From Verrucomicrobiales bacterium (GTDB taxonomy: Bacteria > Verrucomicrobiota > Verrucomicrobiia > Verrucomicrobiales > Akkermansiaceae), in the NCBI GenBank assembly GCA_002729295.1, contig PBTU01000064.1:1-7489 (forward strand): a stretch of DNA of 7,489 nt, in the 5' to 3' direction. Under the pieces are notes generated by a model. That model saw only the letters and a program-made list of their open reading frames with translations. It ran no database searches and was not told the origin of the DNA. Shown here in pieces: positions 1-5,454 of the stretch. A program made the position numbers and the translations under genes. Each line of letters starts with the position of its first letter. The stretch's first letter is position 1.

Positions 1-448
1 CAAAGAAATCCTTCATCACCGCCTGATAGGTCTCCCGTTTGAAACTCGGGAGCCACGCCAGCGAGAATTCCTCAGGATAGATCCAACGCGATTGCGAAAA
101 TTCCCGCGGTTCCCGCTTTAAATTTACCAGCGGAGCCCCCGGATTCATCCGACAAAGGTAATAGGTCTGCTCCTGACCCACGAAATGGCTCTTGTGAGCC
201 GGTTTGCTCACCCACGAAGGGAATTTATAGCGATATCCCCCCTGTGATTTCGCCACCGAATAATGCTCCGGCAAGAACCCCACCTCCTCCTCAACCTCTC
301 TAAATAAGGCCTTATCGTGCTCCTCGCCCTCATCCACCCCGCCTTGCGGAAACTGCCACGCGCCGGGCACGTGGAAGCGCTCACAGACCAAAACCCGCCC
401 CTGTTCATCCACCATTAACGCTGCCACATTGGGTCGAAACTGCTCCAC
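1..448 (-). CDS. Nudix hydrolase, RppH/Ap4A-pyrophosphohydrolase type (partial, C-terminus off the left edge)
   Basis: Reading the minus strand gives a Nudix protein beginning MEQFRPNVAALMVDEQGR. The complete Nudix box GX5EX7REUXEEXGU spans about residues 36-58 (G36, E42, R50, E51, E53-E55, G57), preceded by the GAWQFPQGG segment typical of RNA 5'-pyrophosphohydrolase and diadenosine polyphosphate hydrolases. A later QEQTYYLCR strand and a WIYPEEF/LPSFKRETYQAV end also fit that subfamily. Such enzymes use Mg/Mn to cleave nucleoside-diphosphate-X bonds, in RppH removing pyrophosphate from mRNA 5' ends in the cytoplasm. The gene is still open at base 1, so the last residues are missing. The start is uncertain. 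The GTG at 448 puts RPNV near the N-terminus as in RppH; an in-frame GTG at 496 would add 16 residues but would leave only 29 bp to the divergent gene, and that extension has lower third-position GC. No in-frame ATG precedes the conserved core. Confidence 0.88.
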   Translation of the reverse strand, partial: MEQFRPNVAALMVDEQGRVLVCERFHVPGAWQFPQGGVDEGEEHDKALFREVEEEVGFLPEHYSVAKSQGGYRYKFPSWVSKPAHKSHFVGQEQTYYLCRMNPGAPLVNLKREPREFSQSRWIYPEEFSLAWLPSFKRETYQAVMKDFF

Positions 449-486
449 AAGCGGAGATTCACCCCAAGATCCCCCAAAATCAAACT

Positions 487-515
487 TTGACGCCACCAAA
501 TGATCCGGCGATAAT
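487..515 (+). promoter_or_regulatory. Sigma-70-like promoter of the 526-1089 gene
   Basis: TTGACG at 487-492, exactly 17 bases, then GATAAT at 510-515: each hexamer matches the housekeeping consensus at five of six positions with ideal spacing. Transcription would begin near 521-523, only 3-5 bases before the ATG at 526, so the message would be leaderless or almost so. No Shine-Dalgarno sequence is present, which agrees. This is a sequence match only; no transcript start is known. Confidence 0.6.
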
Positions 516-525
516 CCCCAGCATC

Positions 526-1089
526 ATGAAAGTCTACCTACTTCTCCTCGCCCTCGCCCTTCCTGTCACCGCCCAGACCAACCCTGGCCGCCAAACCAAC
601 CAAAACGGACAAGGTAACAACTCCAATAACCAAAATGCCGAGCCGCCCGAAAATACCTCGGACGAAGAAAACAAGAAACGCCGGTGGCATGCCTTCCTTC
701 CCGGAGGAGCCTACCACGTGGGCCTCGGCTCCATCACCGCCATCAGCAAGCATTCCTACGTTCTTGACGGTACCCTTTACGTCTCCGAGGTCACCATCGA
801 CACCACCGGAAACTCGCTCGCTCGCTTTTACTTTATCGAACCGATCTCTGCCGACTCCAAATTCAACGTCGTTCAACGACTTCAGGCCTCCCTAGGAAAA
901 GCCCAAGACAAAGCCGGCGAATACAGCGGTACCAAAGTCGACGAACTTGCGCAAAAAACCTATCCCCACACAACCCACGCCAAGACTATTGAATACCGAA
1001 TCCTCACCGAACAAGAGCTCGGTGCCCTCTTCGGCTCGGTCTATCGCGCCTGGGATTCCGGAAAAGGCCGCACCTTCCGCATTCGGTAG
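526..1089 (+). CDS. Small exported protein of unknown function with Asn/Gln-rich linker
   Basis: I do not recognise the family. The 187-residue product starts with a classic signal peptide (MKVYLLLLALALPVTA, likely cut after residue 16). An Asn/Gln/Gly-rich then Glu-rich low-complexity linker follows to about residue 52 (for example NQNGQGNNSNNQN). The rest is a compact domain of alternating strands and helices, with GGAYHVGLGSITAISKHSY, a strand-rich YVSEVTIDTTGNSLARFYFIEP, and a C-terminal TEQELGALFGSVYRAWDSGKG segment. It lacks cysteines, a lipobox and later membrane spans, so a soluble periplasmic or secreted protein is likely. The ATG at 526 is chosen over an in-frame TTG at 487 because it begins exactly at the signal peptide and because 487 lies inside the probable -35 element. 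It is divergent from the Nudix gene and 74 bp upstream of azurin on the same strand, with no terminator seen between, so co-transcription with azurin is possible. Confidence 0.8.
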   Translation: MKVYLLLLALALPVTAQTNPGRQTNQNGQGNNSNNQNAEPPENTSDEENKKRRWHAFLPGGAYHVGLGSITAISKHSYVLDGTLYVSEVTIDTTGNSLARFYFIEPISADSKFNVVQRLQASLGKAQDKAGEYSGTKVDELAQKTYPHTTHAKTIEYRILTEQELGALFGSVYRAWDSGKGRTFRIR

Positions 1090-1126
1090 GACAGGTCTTT
1101 TTTCTCTTTGCATAAAATATTCCCAC

Positions 1127-1156
1127 TTGCAGATCCGTCACAAGTGCGCAACTTAT
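1127..1156 (+). promoter_or_regulatory. Possible promoter just upstream of the azurin gene
   Basis: TTGCAG at 1127-1132, 18 bases, then ACTTAT at 1151-1156, which ends 7 bases before the azurin ATG. The match to consensus is only partial (the -10 matches at three of six positions). It is listed because the same distance between a -10-like hexamer and the ATG recurs upstream of other genes in this window, and because no ribosome binding site is present. A readthrough transcript from the promoter at 487-515 is the alternative. Confidence 0.25.
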
Positions 1157-1163
1157 CCACGCA

Positions 1164-1610
1164 ATGAAATCACTTATTCCCACCTTTTTCGCCGCAGCCC
1201 TCACGCTCGCTCCCACTTCTCTTCTTGCTGAGCAGGAAATCATCGTCAACTGCAACGACCAAATGCAGTTCGATAAAAAAACATTCGAGGTCAAAGTCGG
1301 TGAAGAAGTGAAGATCACCCTTAAAAACATCGGCAAGCTTCCCAAGGTCGCTATGGGCCACAACCTCGTTATCCTGAATAAAGACGAAGAAGTCCCCGCC
1401 TTCGCCATGAAGGCCATGACCGCCAAGGATACCGACTTCATCCCTGCCGATGATGCCACCAAAGGTAAAATCCTGGCTAACAGCAAACTTCTCGGACCCG
1501 GCGAAACCGACACCATCACCGTCACCTTCAAAGAAGCTGGTGTTTACAACTACCTCTGCTCCTTCCCCGGGCACTTTGGCCTCATGCAGGGTAAGATCAC
1601 GGTGAAATAA
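1164..1610 (+). CDS. Azurin, type I (blue) copper protein
   Basis: A 148-residue cupredoxin with a signal peptide ending LLA at residue 22, so the mature part is about 126 residues, the usual azurin size. The family signatures are clear: NDQMQF at residues 31-36, the GKLPKVAMGHN segment with copper ligand His66, and the LCSFPGHFGLMQG loop carrying Cys132, His137 and the axial Met141. Azurins are periplasmic one-electron carriers between c-type cytochromes and reductases or dehydrogenases; the partner here cannot be read from the window. Unlike Pseudomonas azurin, the two disulfide cysteines (Cys3 and Cys26 in that numbering) are absent: the second is a Glu, and the only other Cys (residue 30) sits where Gly9 lies in Pseudomonas. 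The gene lacks a Shine-Dalgarno sequence. It follows an unknown exported protein on the same strand and is closed by an intrinsic terminator. Confidence 0.95.
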   Translation: MKSLIPTFFAAALTLAPTSLLAEQEIIVNCNDQMQFDKKTFEVKVGEEVKITLKNIGKLPKVAMGHNLVILNKDEEVPAFAMKAMTAKDTDFIPADDATKGKILANSKLLGPGETDTITVTFKEAGVYNYLCSFPGHFGLMQGKITVK

Positions 1611-1636
1611 TTCATCCGGATTAATCTTCTCCAAAC

Positions 1637-1670
1637 AACGCGGCTCTCTCCGGAGGCCGCGTTTTTTATT
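1637..1670 (+). terminator. Rho-independent terminator after azurin
   Basis: Perfect 8-bp stem AACGCGGC (1637-1644) with GCCGCGTT (1656-1663), an 11-base loop, and a T tract at 1662-1667. It begins 26 bases after the azurin stop codon and is correctly oriented for it. Confidence 0.88.
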
Positions 1671-1694
1671 CCTTCCATCGCACCATTCAAAACA

Positions 1695-1716
1695 TGCTGG
1701 CCTTCCTAGGCCATAC
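1695..1716. repeat. Short inverted repeat between convergent genes, possible weak terminator for the sulfatase
   Basis: TGGCC (1698-1702) and GGCCA (1709-1713) form a 5-bp stem with a 6-base loop. ATG/CAT can pair outside it across small bulges. Read on the minus strand it is followed by a short TGTTTTG run, and it lies about 100 bases past the sulfatase stop. The stem is short and the T run poor, so a terminator role is only a guess. No better minus-strand terminator was seen in 1671-1816. Confidence 0.25.
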
Positions 1717-1816
1717 ATAAACTCATCCAGCTCTCCAGTCCGAGCTTAAGGAAGAGATCTCGCGCAAAAGATCTTTCTCAACCAGGGACTCACCTTTATT
1801 GCTCTTTGAATGAGAA

Positions 1817-3223
1817 CTACTTTAGCTTGGGATACTCCCCCAACTCCAGGGTATCGCCCCACTCTTTCGCTTCCGCTTTGAGAGCTGCCAGGAGTTCTTT
1901 TGCCTTCTTTTTTCCTTTTCCATTTTCAAGAAGGTCCACTCTCTCGAGCGGATCTTTCTTGAGATCAAAGAGACGGGCAATTTGCCCCCCGGGGTAGAGG
2001 ATCAACTTGTAAGCATCTTTGGTGAAGGCGCGTTGCGAGTCGACATACGCGGAATAAATCTGGGTATGCCCTTTGGACTTTCCTTCCAAAACCGGCACGA
2101 AACTATCGAACTGAATATGCTTGGGCACGCCTACATTCGTCATCTCAAGAATGGTCGGGATGGAATCCTGCAGGTAGATCGGCGAGGTGATCTTCTTTCC
2201 TTTTTCGATATCCAATCCGGAGATGACATAAGGAACACGAATGCTGTGATCATACATGTTCTGTTTTCCAACGAGTCCGTGACGACCGACCGAAAGCCCG
2301 TGATCCGCCGTGAAGACGATCAAGGTATTTTCCCGCTGGCCATTGGCATCGAGAGCATCGAGCACCCGTCCGATCTGCGCATCGAGATGTGTGATGATCG
2401 CAAAGTACTCCCGGCGATTTACTTGCACCGCATAAGGAGTGCGGGGCATCGGGATCAATTTCTCATCACGCAATCCATGCGGAGCTTTCATCACTTTGTT
2501 ATGAGGGTATTCCGGGAGGAAATTCGCCGGGACGCCCACCTTTTCCACTGGATACATATCGAGATACTTCTGCGGAGCTTGTCGGGGATCGTGCGGCGCA
2601 TTGAACGAAAGATAAAAGAAAAACGGCTTGGTATCCTTCTTGGCCTGAGCGAGGAACTTGACGGCGGTATCCGCTTCGACCTCGGACCAGTGCTTGCCTC
2701 CTTTCCAAAATCCACCGTGCTTCGGATCAGCGGGGTCCCACTTGTCGGGTTGTCCTTTAACCGGACGAAGATAGCCTTCCCTCACCTGATTGGGCATTCC
2801 AGGACGCACATCTCCGACATGATCAAACATCGACCCGGCGTCAGCTCTGACGTGCCACTTACCTGTCATGTAGGTGGTGTATCCCGCCTTCTTCATGATT
2901 TGCGGCCAGGTTTTCCCCGCTGGCACCACTTCCTTCTTCAACTGCGGCTCTTCTTTTTTGGCAAACCAAAGACGCCGTCCCGTCATAAGCATATTTCGGC
3001 TCGCAACACAGATCGCACCATTCCATCCACCCGGATTATAGGCATGGGTAAAAGTCGTTCCGCTCGCGAAGAGCTTATCAAGATTAGGCGTCTTCACCTC
3101 CGGATGTCCCAGAGCCCCAACGGCGGCGTGCGTCATGTCGTCGGCAAAAATAAAGAGAACATTGGGCTTTTCTGCCGCAGCAAGAGGCAGAACGAGGCTG
3201 AAAATAAGAGGCAGGAATCTCAC
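1817..3223 (-). CDS. Exported type I (formylglycine-dependent) sulfatase
   Basis: A 468-residue arylsulfatase-superfamily protein that would hydrolyse sulfate esters, probably on a sulfated polysaccharide or its oligosaccharides, in the periplasm or outside. After a signal peptide (MRFLPLIFSLVLPLAAA) the core opens with PNVLFIFADDM, giving the Asp28-Asp29 metal ligands. The active-site motif is CVASR at residues 72-76, with Cys72 expected to become formylglycine, and is followed by MLMTGR. Later canonical elements are GKWH (Lys121, His123), NAPHDPR at 207-213 with His210, and TADHG at 304-308 (Asp306, His307) with Lys319. The third motif position is Ala rather than the commoner Pro, a variant accepted in the family. 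Length and motifs suggest the iduronate-2-sulfatase/heparan-sulfatase-like branch, but the substrate cannot be read. No maturation enzyme or glycan-uptake gene lies nearby. The gene is divergent from the sigma factor and convergent with azurin. Confidence 0.94.
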   Translation of the reverse strand: MRFLPLIFSLVLPLAAAEKPNVLFIFADDMTHAAVGALGHPEVKTPNLDKLFASGTTFTHAYNPGGWNGAICVASRNMLMTGRRLWFAKKEEPQLKKEVVPAGKTWPQIMKKAGYTTYMTGKWHVRADAGSMFDHVGDVRPGMPNQVREGYLRPVKGQPDKWDPADPKHGGFWKGGKHWSEVEADTAVKFLAQAKKDTKPFFFYLSFNAPHDPRQAPQKYLDMYPVEKVGVPANFLPEYPHNKVMKAPHGLRDEKLIPMPRTPYAVQVNRREYFAIITHLDAQIGRVLDALDANGQRENTLIVFTADHGLSVGRHGLVGKQNMYDHSIRVPYVISGLDIEKGKKITSPIYLQDSIPTILEMTNVGVPKHIQFDSFVPVLEGKSKGHTQIYSAYVDSQRAFTKDAYKLILYPGGQIARLFDLKKDPLERVDLLENGKGKKKAKELLAALKAEAKEWGDTLELGEYPKLK

Positions 3224-3231
3224 AAGAGGGC

Positions 3232-3260
3232 GATATTGCCTACCTGAAAAACTTTTTCAA
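3232..3260 (-). promoter_or_regulatory. Possible sulfatase promoter with palindromic operator
   Basis: On the minus strand TTGAAA (3260-3255) is followed after 17 bases by AATATC (3237-3232), which ends 8 bases before the sulfatase ATG. The -35 is good (five of six) and the -10 poor (three of six). The -35 lies within the perfect palindrome at 3245-3259. Spacing and position support the call; the weak -10 keeps confidence low. Confidence 0.3.
3245..3259. repeat. Perfect 15-bp palindrome TGAAAAACTTTTTCA between divergent genes
   Basis: Seven-base arms TGAAAAA and TTTTTCA around a central C, in the 134-bp gap between the sulfatase (start 3223) and the ECF sigma factor (start 3358). It overlaps the candidate sulfatase -35. 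This is the usual place for a dimeric regulator site, but an A/T-only arm can also arise by chance or act as a bent-DNA tract. Confidence 0.4.
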
Positions 3261-3316
3261 CGAGGATCAGGGAGAATTCCCGCAATTTTCCTCACTGACT
3301 CTTAACAAAAAGCTTA

Positions 3317-3345
3317 TTGCCCCGATTTTCTCTCCTCCCTAGCGT
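3317..3345 (+). promoter_or_regulatory. Possible promoter of the ECF sigma factor operon
   Basis: TTGCCC (3317-3322), 17 bases, TAGCGT (3340-3345), of the TAnnnT type, ending 12 bases before the ATG at 3358. Both hexamers are imperfect. No obvious ECF-type AAC-rich -35 with a matching -10 was found, so autoregulation by the encoded sigma factor cannot be argued from sequence alone. Confidence 0.22.
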
Positions 3346-3357
3346 TTGGCTTACCCC

Positions 3358-3939
3358 ATGGAAGAACTTCCGGTCATCGATGAGAACCTCCTCGCACAAG
3401 TGCGGGCGGGAACCGAGTCGGCTTGGCAGGATCTCGTGGAGCAACTCTCTCCCCAGATCTTCGGCATTATCCGCAACCAAATCCGCGCCACCTCCGATCA
3501 CGACGACATTGCCCAGGAGGCCTTCACCAAGATTTTCCTCAAGCTCGACCAGTTCGCCGGAAAGCAAGCTTTTCGCCACTGGGTGTCTCGCCTCACCATC
3601 AACACCTGCTACGACTGGCTTCGCAAACGCAAGGCCCGCCCGCTCGTGAGCTACTCCGATCTCGGCGAGACCGAAGCCGAAATTCTCGAAAAAACCCTCG
3701 CCGGCGATCCGCTGGAGCAAAAAGAGAGCATTGCCTCGATGCGTGCGCTCCTCGACCGCCTCATTTCCTCTCTCAAACCCCGCGAGCAAATCGTCATCCG
3801 CCTCCTCGACCTAGAAGAAAAAAGCGTCCAAGATGTCGGTGAACTCACCGGTTGGGGAGCCTCCAAAATCAAAGTCACGGCCATGAGAGCCCGGAAAAAA
3901 CTCCGGGAGCTCCTTCATAAACTCGAACCCGATCACTAA
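3358..3939 (+). CDS. ECF-family (sigma-70 group 4) RNA polymerase sigma factor
   Basis: A 193-residue two-domain sigma factor. Region 2 spans about residues 12-92 and shows the hallmark DHDDIAQEAFTKIFLKLDQF (47-66) and FRHWVSRLTINTCYDWLRKRK-type helix (72-92) that bind core polymerase and the -10 element. A short linker (about 95-128) leads to region 4 (about 129-187) with LKPREQIVIRLLDLEEKS and a helix-turn-helix ending in MRARKKLRELL, which recognises the -35. There is no region 3 and no C-terminal extension, as expected for ECF factors. The ATG at 3358 is preferred to an in-frame TTG at 3346, which would only add MAYP. No Shine-Dalgarno is present. It is the first gene of a tight operon: the next gene starts 3 bp after the stop, and that small membrane protein is the likely anti-sigma factor. 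Confidence 0.94.
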   Translation: MEELPVIDENLLAQVRAGTESAWQDLVEQLSPQIFGIIRNQIRATSDHDDIAQEAFTKIFLKLDQFAGKQAFRHWVSRLTINTCYDWLRKRKARPLVSYSDLGETEAEILEKTLAGDPLEQKESIASMRALLDRLISSLKPREQIVIRLLDLEEKSVQDVGELTGWGASKIKVTAMRARKKLRELLHKLEPDH

Positions 3940-3942
3940 GCC

Positions 3943-4233
3943 ATGGAACCCAACGACGACCAATGGAAGCGCCTCGTCGAGGTCGCCAAGAAAAATCCGG
4001 AAGAGCCAACCGCTCCTCCGCCCAGGTCATTTTCAAAGAAAATCGACCAACTTCGCGGGACCGTGCAAGCCCTGGCCCTCACCTCGACCTGGCGTCGTTG
4101 GTCGCTTTTGGCAGCCCTTCTTGCTGGTCTCGCCTTCCTTATCTGCTTCTATATCGTCCGCGATAACGAACCCGAACCGACTCGCGAACCTATGATCCAA
4201 GCCGATCCCAACGCCACCTCAACAACGCCATGA
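3943..4233 (+). CDS. Small single-pass membrane protein, candidate anti-sigma factor (CnrY-like layout)
   Basis: A 96-residue protein with no family I can name from sequence. A charged N-terminal part of about 52 residues has two amphipathic stretches (DDQWKRLVEVAKK and SFSKKIDQLRGTVQAL) joined by a Pro-rich link (PTAPPP). One membrane helix follows (about 53-72) behind an Arg-Arg pair at 51-52, then a 24-residue acidic, Pro-rich tail. The positive-inside rule places the N-terminus in the cytoplasm. Size and topology resemble CnrY of Cupriavidus, whose short cytosolic helices hold the sigma factor CnrH. There is no HxxxCxxC zinc anti-sigma motif. It starts 3 bp after the sigma factor stop, and its own stop overlaps the next start (ATGA at 4230-4233), implying translational coupling of all three. 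The anti-sigma role is inferred from position and topology, not homology. Confidence 0.72.
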   Translation: MEPNDDQWKRLVEVAKKNPEEPTAPPPRSFSKKIDQLRGTVQALALTSTWRRWSLLAALLAGLAFLICFYIVRDNEPEPTREPMIQADPNATSTTP

Positions 4234-4634
4234 AACCGAAATTTCGCGATTACCTCACCATCCTGATGGCGCTTGTGGCGATCTTTCTCTCGGGCTACGG
4301 CCTGGGACATCTCATAGGCGAAAAGAAGGGACGCAAGCTCGCGCCGTCCACCATTCCGCTCATCCAGAATTCAGAGGACAGCACCCAGCCTTGGGAAGAA
4401 CGCACCCTCGACCGCCTCCAACAAACCCTCTCGCTCAACGCCGAACAGGAAGCAGCTGTTGAGAGGGAAATTGCTTTCATTTCCAAGCAAATCAACAAAA
4501 GCCGCAACGAGACTCTCCGGAAATACTTCCTCAGCCTTCTCGACCTACACGACCGAATTCGCCCCCATCTCACCTCCGAACAGCAGAAGATCTTGAAAAA
4601 AGACCGAGAAAACCTGCAACGAAGCCTCAAATAG
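4230..4634 (+). CDS. Membrane-anchored periplasmic Spy/CpxP- or CnrX-like protein with two LTxxQ-type motifs
   Basis: A 134-residue protein with one N-terminal membrane helix (about 8-28, followed by EKKGRK) that is not obviously cleaved, then a mostly helical, charged domain. Two motifs of the LTxxQ class, known from Spy, CpxP and related metal-resistance sensors, are visible: LSLNAEQEAAVE with LNAEQ at 69-73, and RPHLTSEQQKIL with LTSEQ at 114-118. They are about 45 residues apart on what would be a helical hairpin. In Cnr-type systems such an anchored protein (CnrX) senses metal in the periplasm and signals through the small anti-sigma protein. His107 and His113 near the second motif are the only His in the periplasmic domain, so the full CnrX metal site is not evident. 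It could equally be an envelope-stress chaperone. Its start overlaps the previous stop by ATGA. Confidence 0.75.
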   Translation: MKPKFRDYLTILMALVAIFLSGYGLGHLIGEKKGRKLAPSTIPLIQNSEDSTQPWEERTLDRLQQTLSLNAEQEAAVEREIAFISKQINKSRNETLRKYFLSLLDLHDRIRPHLTSEQQKILKKDRENLQRSLK

Positions 4635-4682
4635 CGGCTTTATTCAGTTACCGCGAAGCCATAGCCTCAACCTACACACACC

Positions 4683-5363
4683 ATGAGCAGATCACAATTC
4701 ATCCTAGGAATCGCCCTCCTCGTGGTATCGGCGACCGTGACCTTTACCATCTCCTTTGAGAACGACGACCAGCCCAACGCTGATCCGGCAGTGGCGCAAA
4801 ACTCCAAAGGAGCATCACCCACCCGCGTTCGTCAAACCGGCTCGACACGAGGAATGAGTTCCTCATCCCGCAGAGACCGCACCTTTTATGAGGTCACCGT
4901 CAGCGACCGCAATCTCCTCAATGTCGCCGACCTTGTTCAAGAGGAATCACTGCAGAAACTCGAGGCCCTCACCGAGCGATACGATCTCACCACTTCACAG
5001 CGCCGGGGAATTTTCCCTCTCATCGCCGCCCGACACCCGCAATTTCAGGAAGGCCTTGTGATCAATGGCAGCTCAATTCCTGCACAAAGCCCCACCTCCA
5101 GCCTCGAAAGCGCGATGTATCCCCTCCTCGATGCAGAGCAACAGGAAGATCTGGAAGACGATGCCCTTGCCGACGACGAATGGTGGAGTGAGATCATCAG
5201 TCAGCTCCGCGAAGATCTGGACGAAGCTATTTCCACCGGAGAGCTCATCCCGACCATCGAGCCCGCTTCGGACACCAATGCTCCGGCTCCTGGTGACGGT
5301 GAAGAGATCGAAAATCCCGATATTGACCTCAATAACCTCTTCAAAAATGAGAAAGGGCCCTAA
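4683..5363 (+). CDS. Membrane-anchored acidic protein with a second pair of LTxxQ-like motifs
   Basis: A 226-residue protein not matched to a named family. One N-terminal hydrophobic helix (about 6-25) could be an anchor or uncleaved signal. A polar, Ser/Arg-rich linker to about residue 66 and a folded part of about 68-185 follow, then an acidic Pro-containing tail (about 186-226). The folded part has LTERYDLTTSQRRGIFPLI (LTTSQ at 102-106) and MYPLLDAEQQEDL (LDAEQ at 149-153). The second closely echoes the RPHLTSEQQKIL of the preceding gene, so I infer a distant relative with the same helical-hairpin plan. WW at 167-168 and many Asp/Glu follow. The gene lies 48 bp after the preceding stop with no convincing terminator or Shine-Dalgarno between, so it probably belongs to the sigma factor transcript. 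It might be a second sensor or a regulated effector. Confidence 0.7.
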   Translation: MSRSQFILGIALLVVSATVTFTISFENDDQPNADPAVAQNSKGASPTRVRQTGSTRGMSSSSRRDRTFYEVTVSDRNLLNVADLVQEESLQKLEALTERYDLTTSQRRGIFPLIAARHPQFQEGLVINGSSIPAQSPTSSLESAMYPLLDAEQQEDLEDDALADDEWWSEIISQLREDLDEAISTGELIPTIEPASDTNAPAPGDGEEIENPDIDLNNLFKNEKGP

Positions 5364-5454
5364 TCTGCAGCCTCATCAAAAATAAATTCCTTTTTTGTAA
5401 CCAAGGGCAAATTCCCCGCGTCACTCTCCCTGACACCGGAAAACAATCGATCCT

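Noticed and set aside
208..408. Minus-strand Arg-rich frame of 66 codons
   Set aside because: It is in a different frame of the same strand as the Nudix gene, whose complete Nudix box decides the true frame.
487..525. N-terminal extension of the 526-1089 gene from a TTG at 487
   Set aside because: It would place 13 polar residues before a perfect signal peptide, and it overlaps the promoter hexamers.
1004..1718. Minus-strand frames of 175 and 182 codons over the azurin gene
   Set aside because: Antisense to azurin, which has all family signatures, and one frame runs through the terminator hairpin at 1637-1670.
1751..1776. Two AGATCT sites (around 1755 and 1769) as a terminator stem for the sulfatase
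   Set aside because: Each is a self-palindrome; pairing them gives only 6 bp and flanking bases do not extend it. There is no following T run on the minus strand.
1982..3247. Long open frame of 421 codons on the plus strand across the sulfatase
   Set aside because: It is antisense to a sulfatase with intact catalytic motifs, has no recognisable domain, and its composition (many Arg, His, Ile) is that of a reversed coding frame.
4637..4662. Imperfect inverted repeat (GGCTT ... AAGCC) between the two LTxxQ genes
   Set aside because: Five paired bases with a 15-base loop and no T tract; not convincing as a terminator or attenuator.
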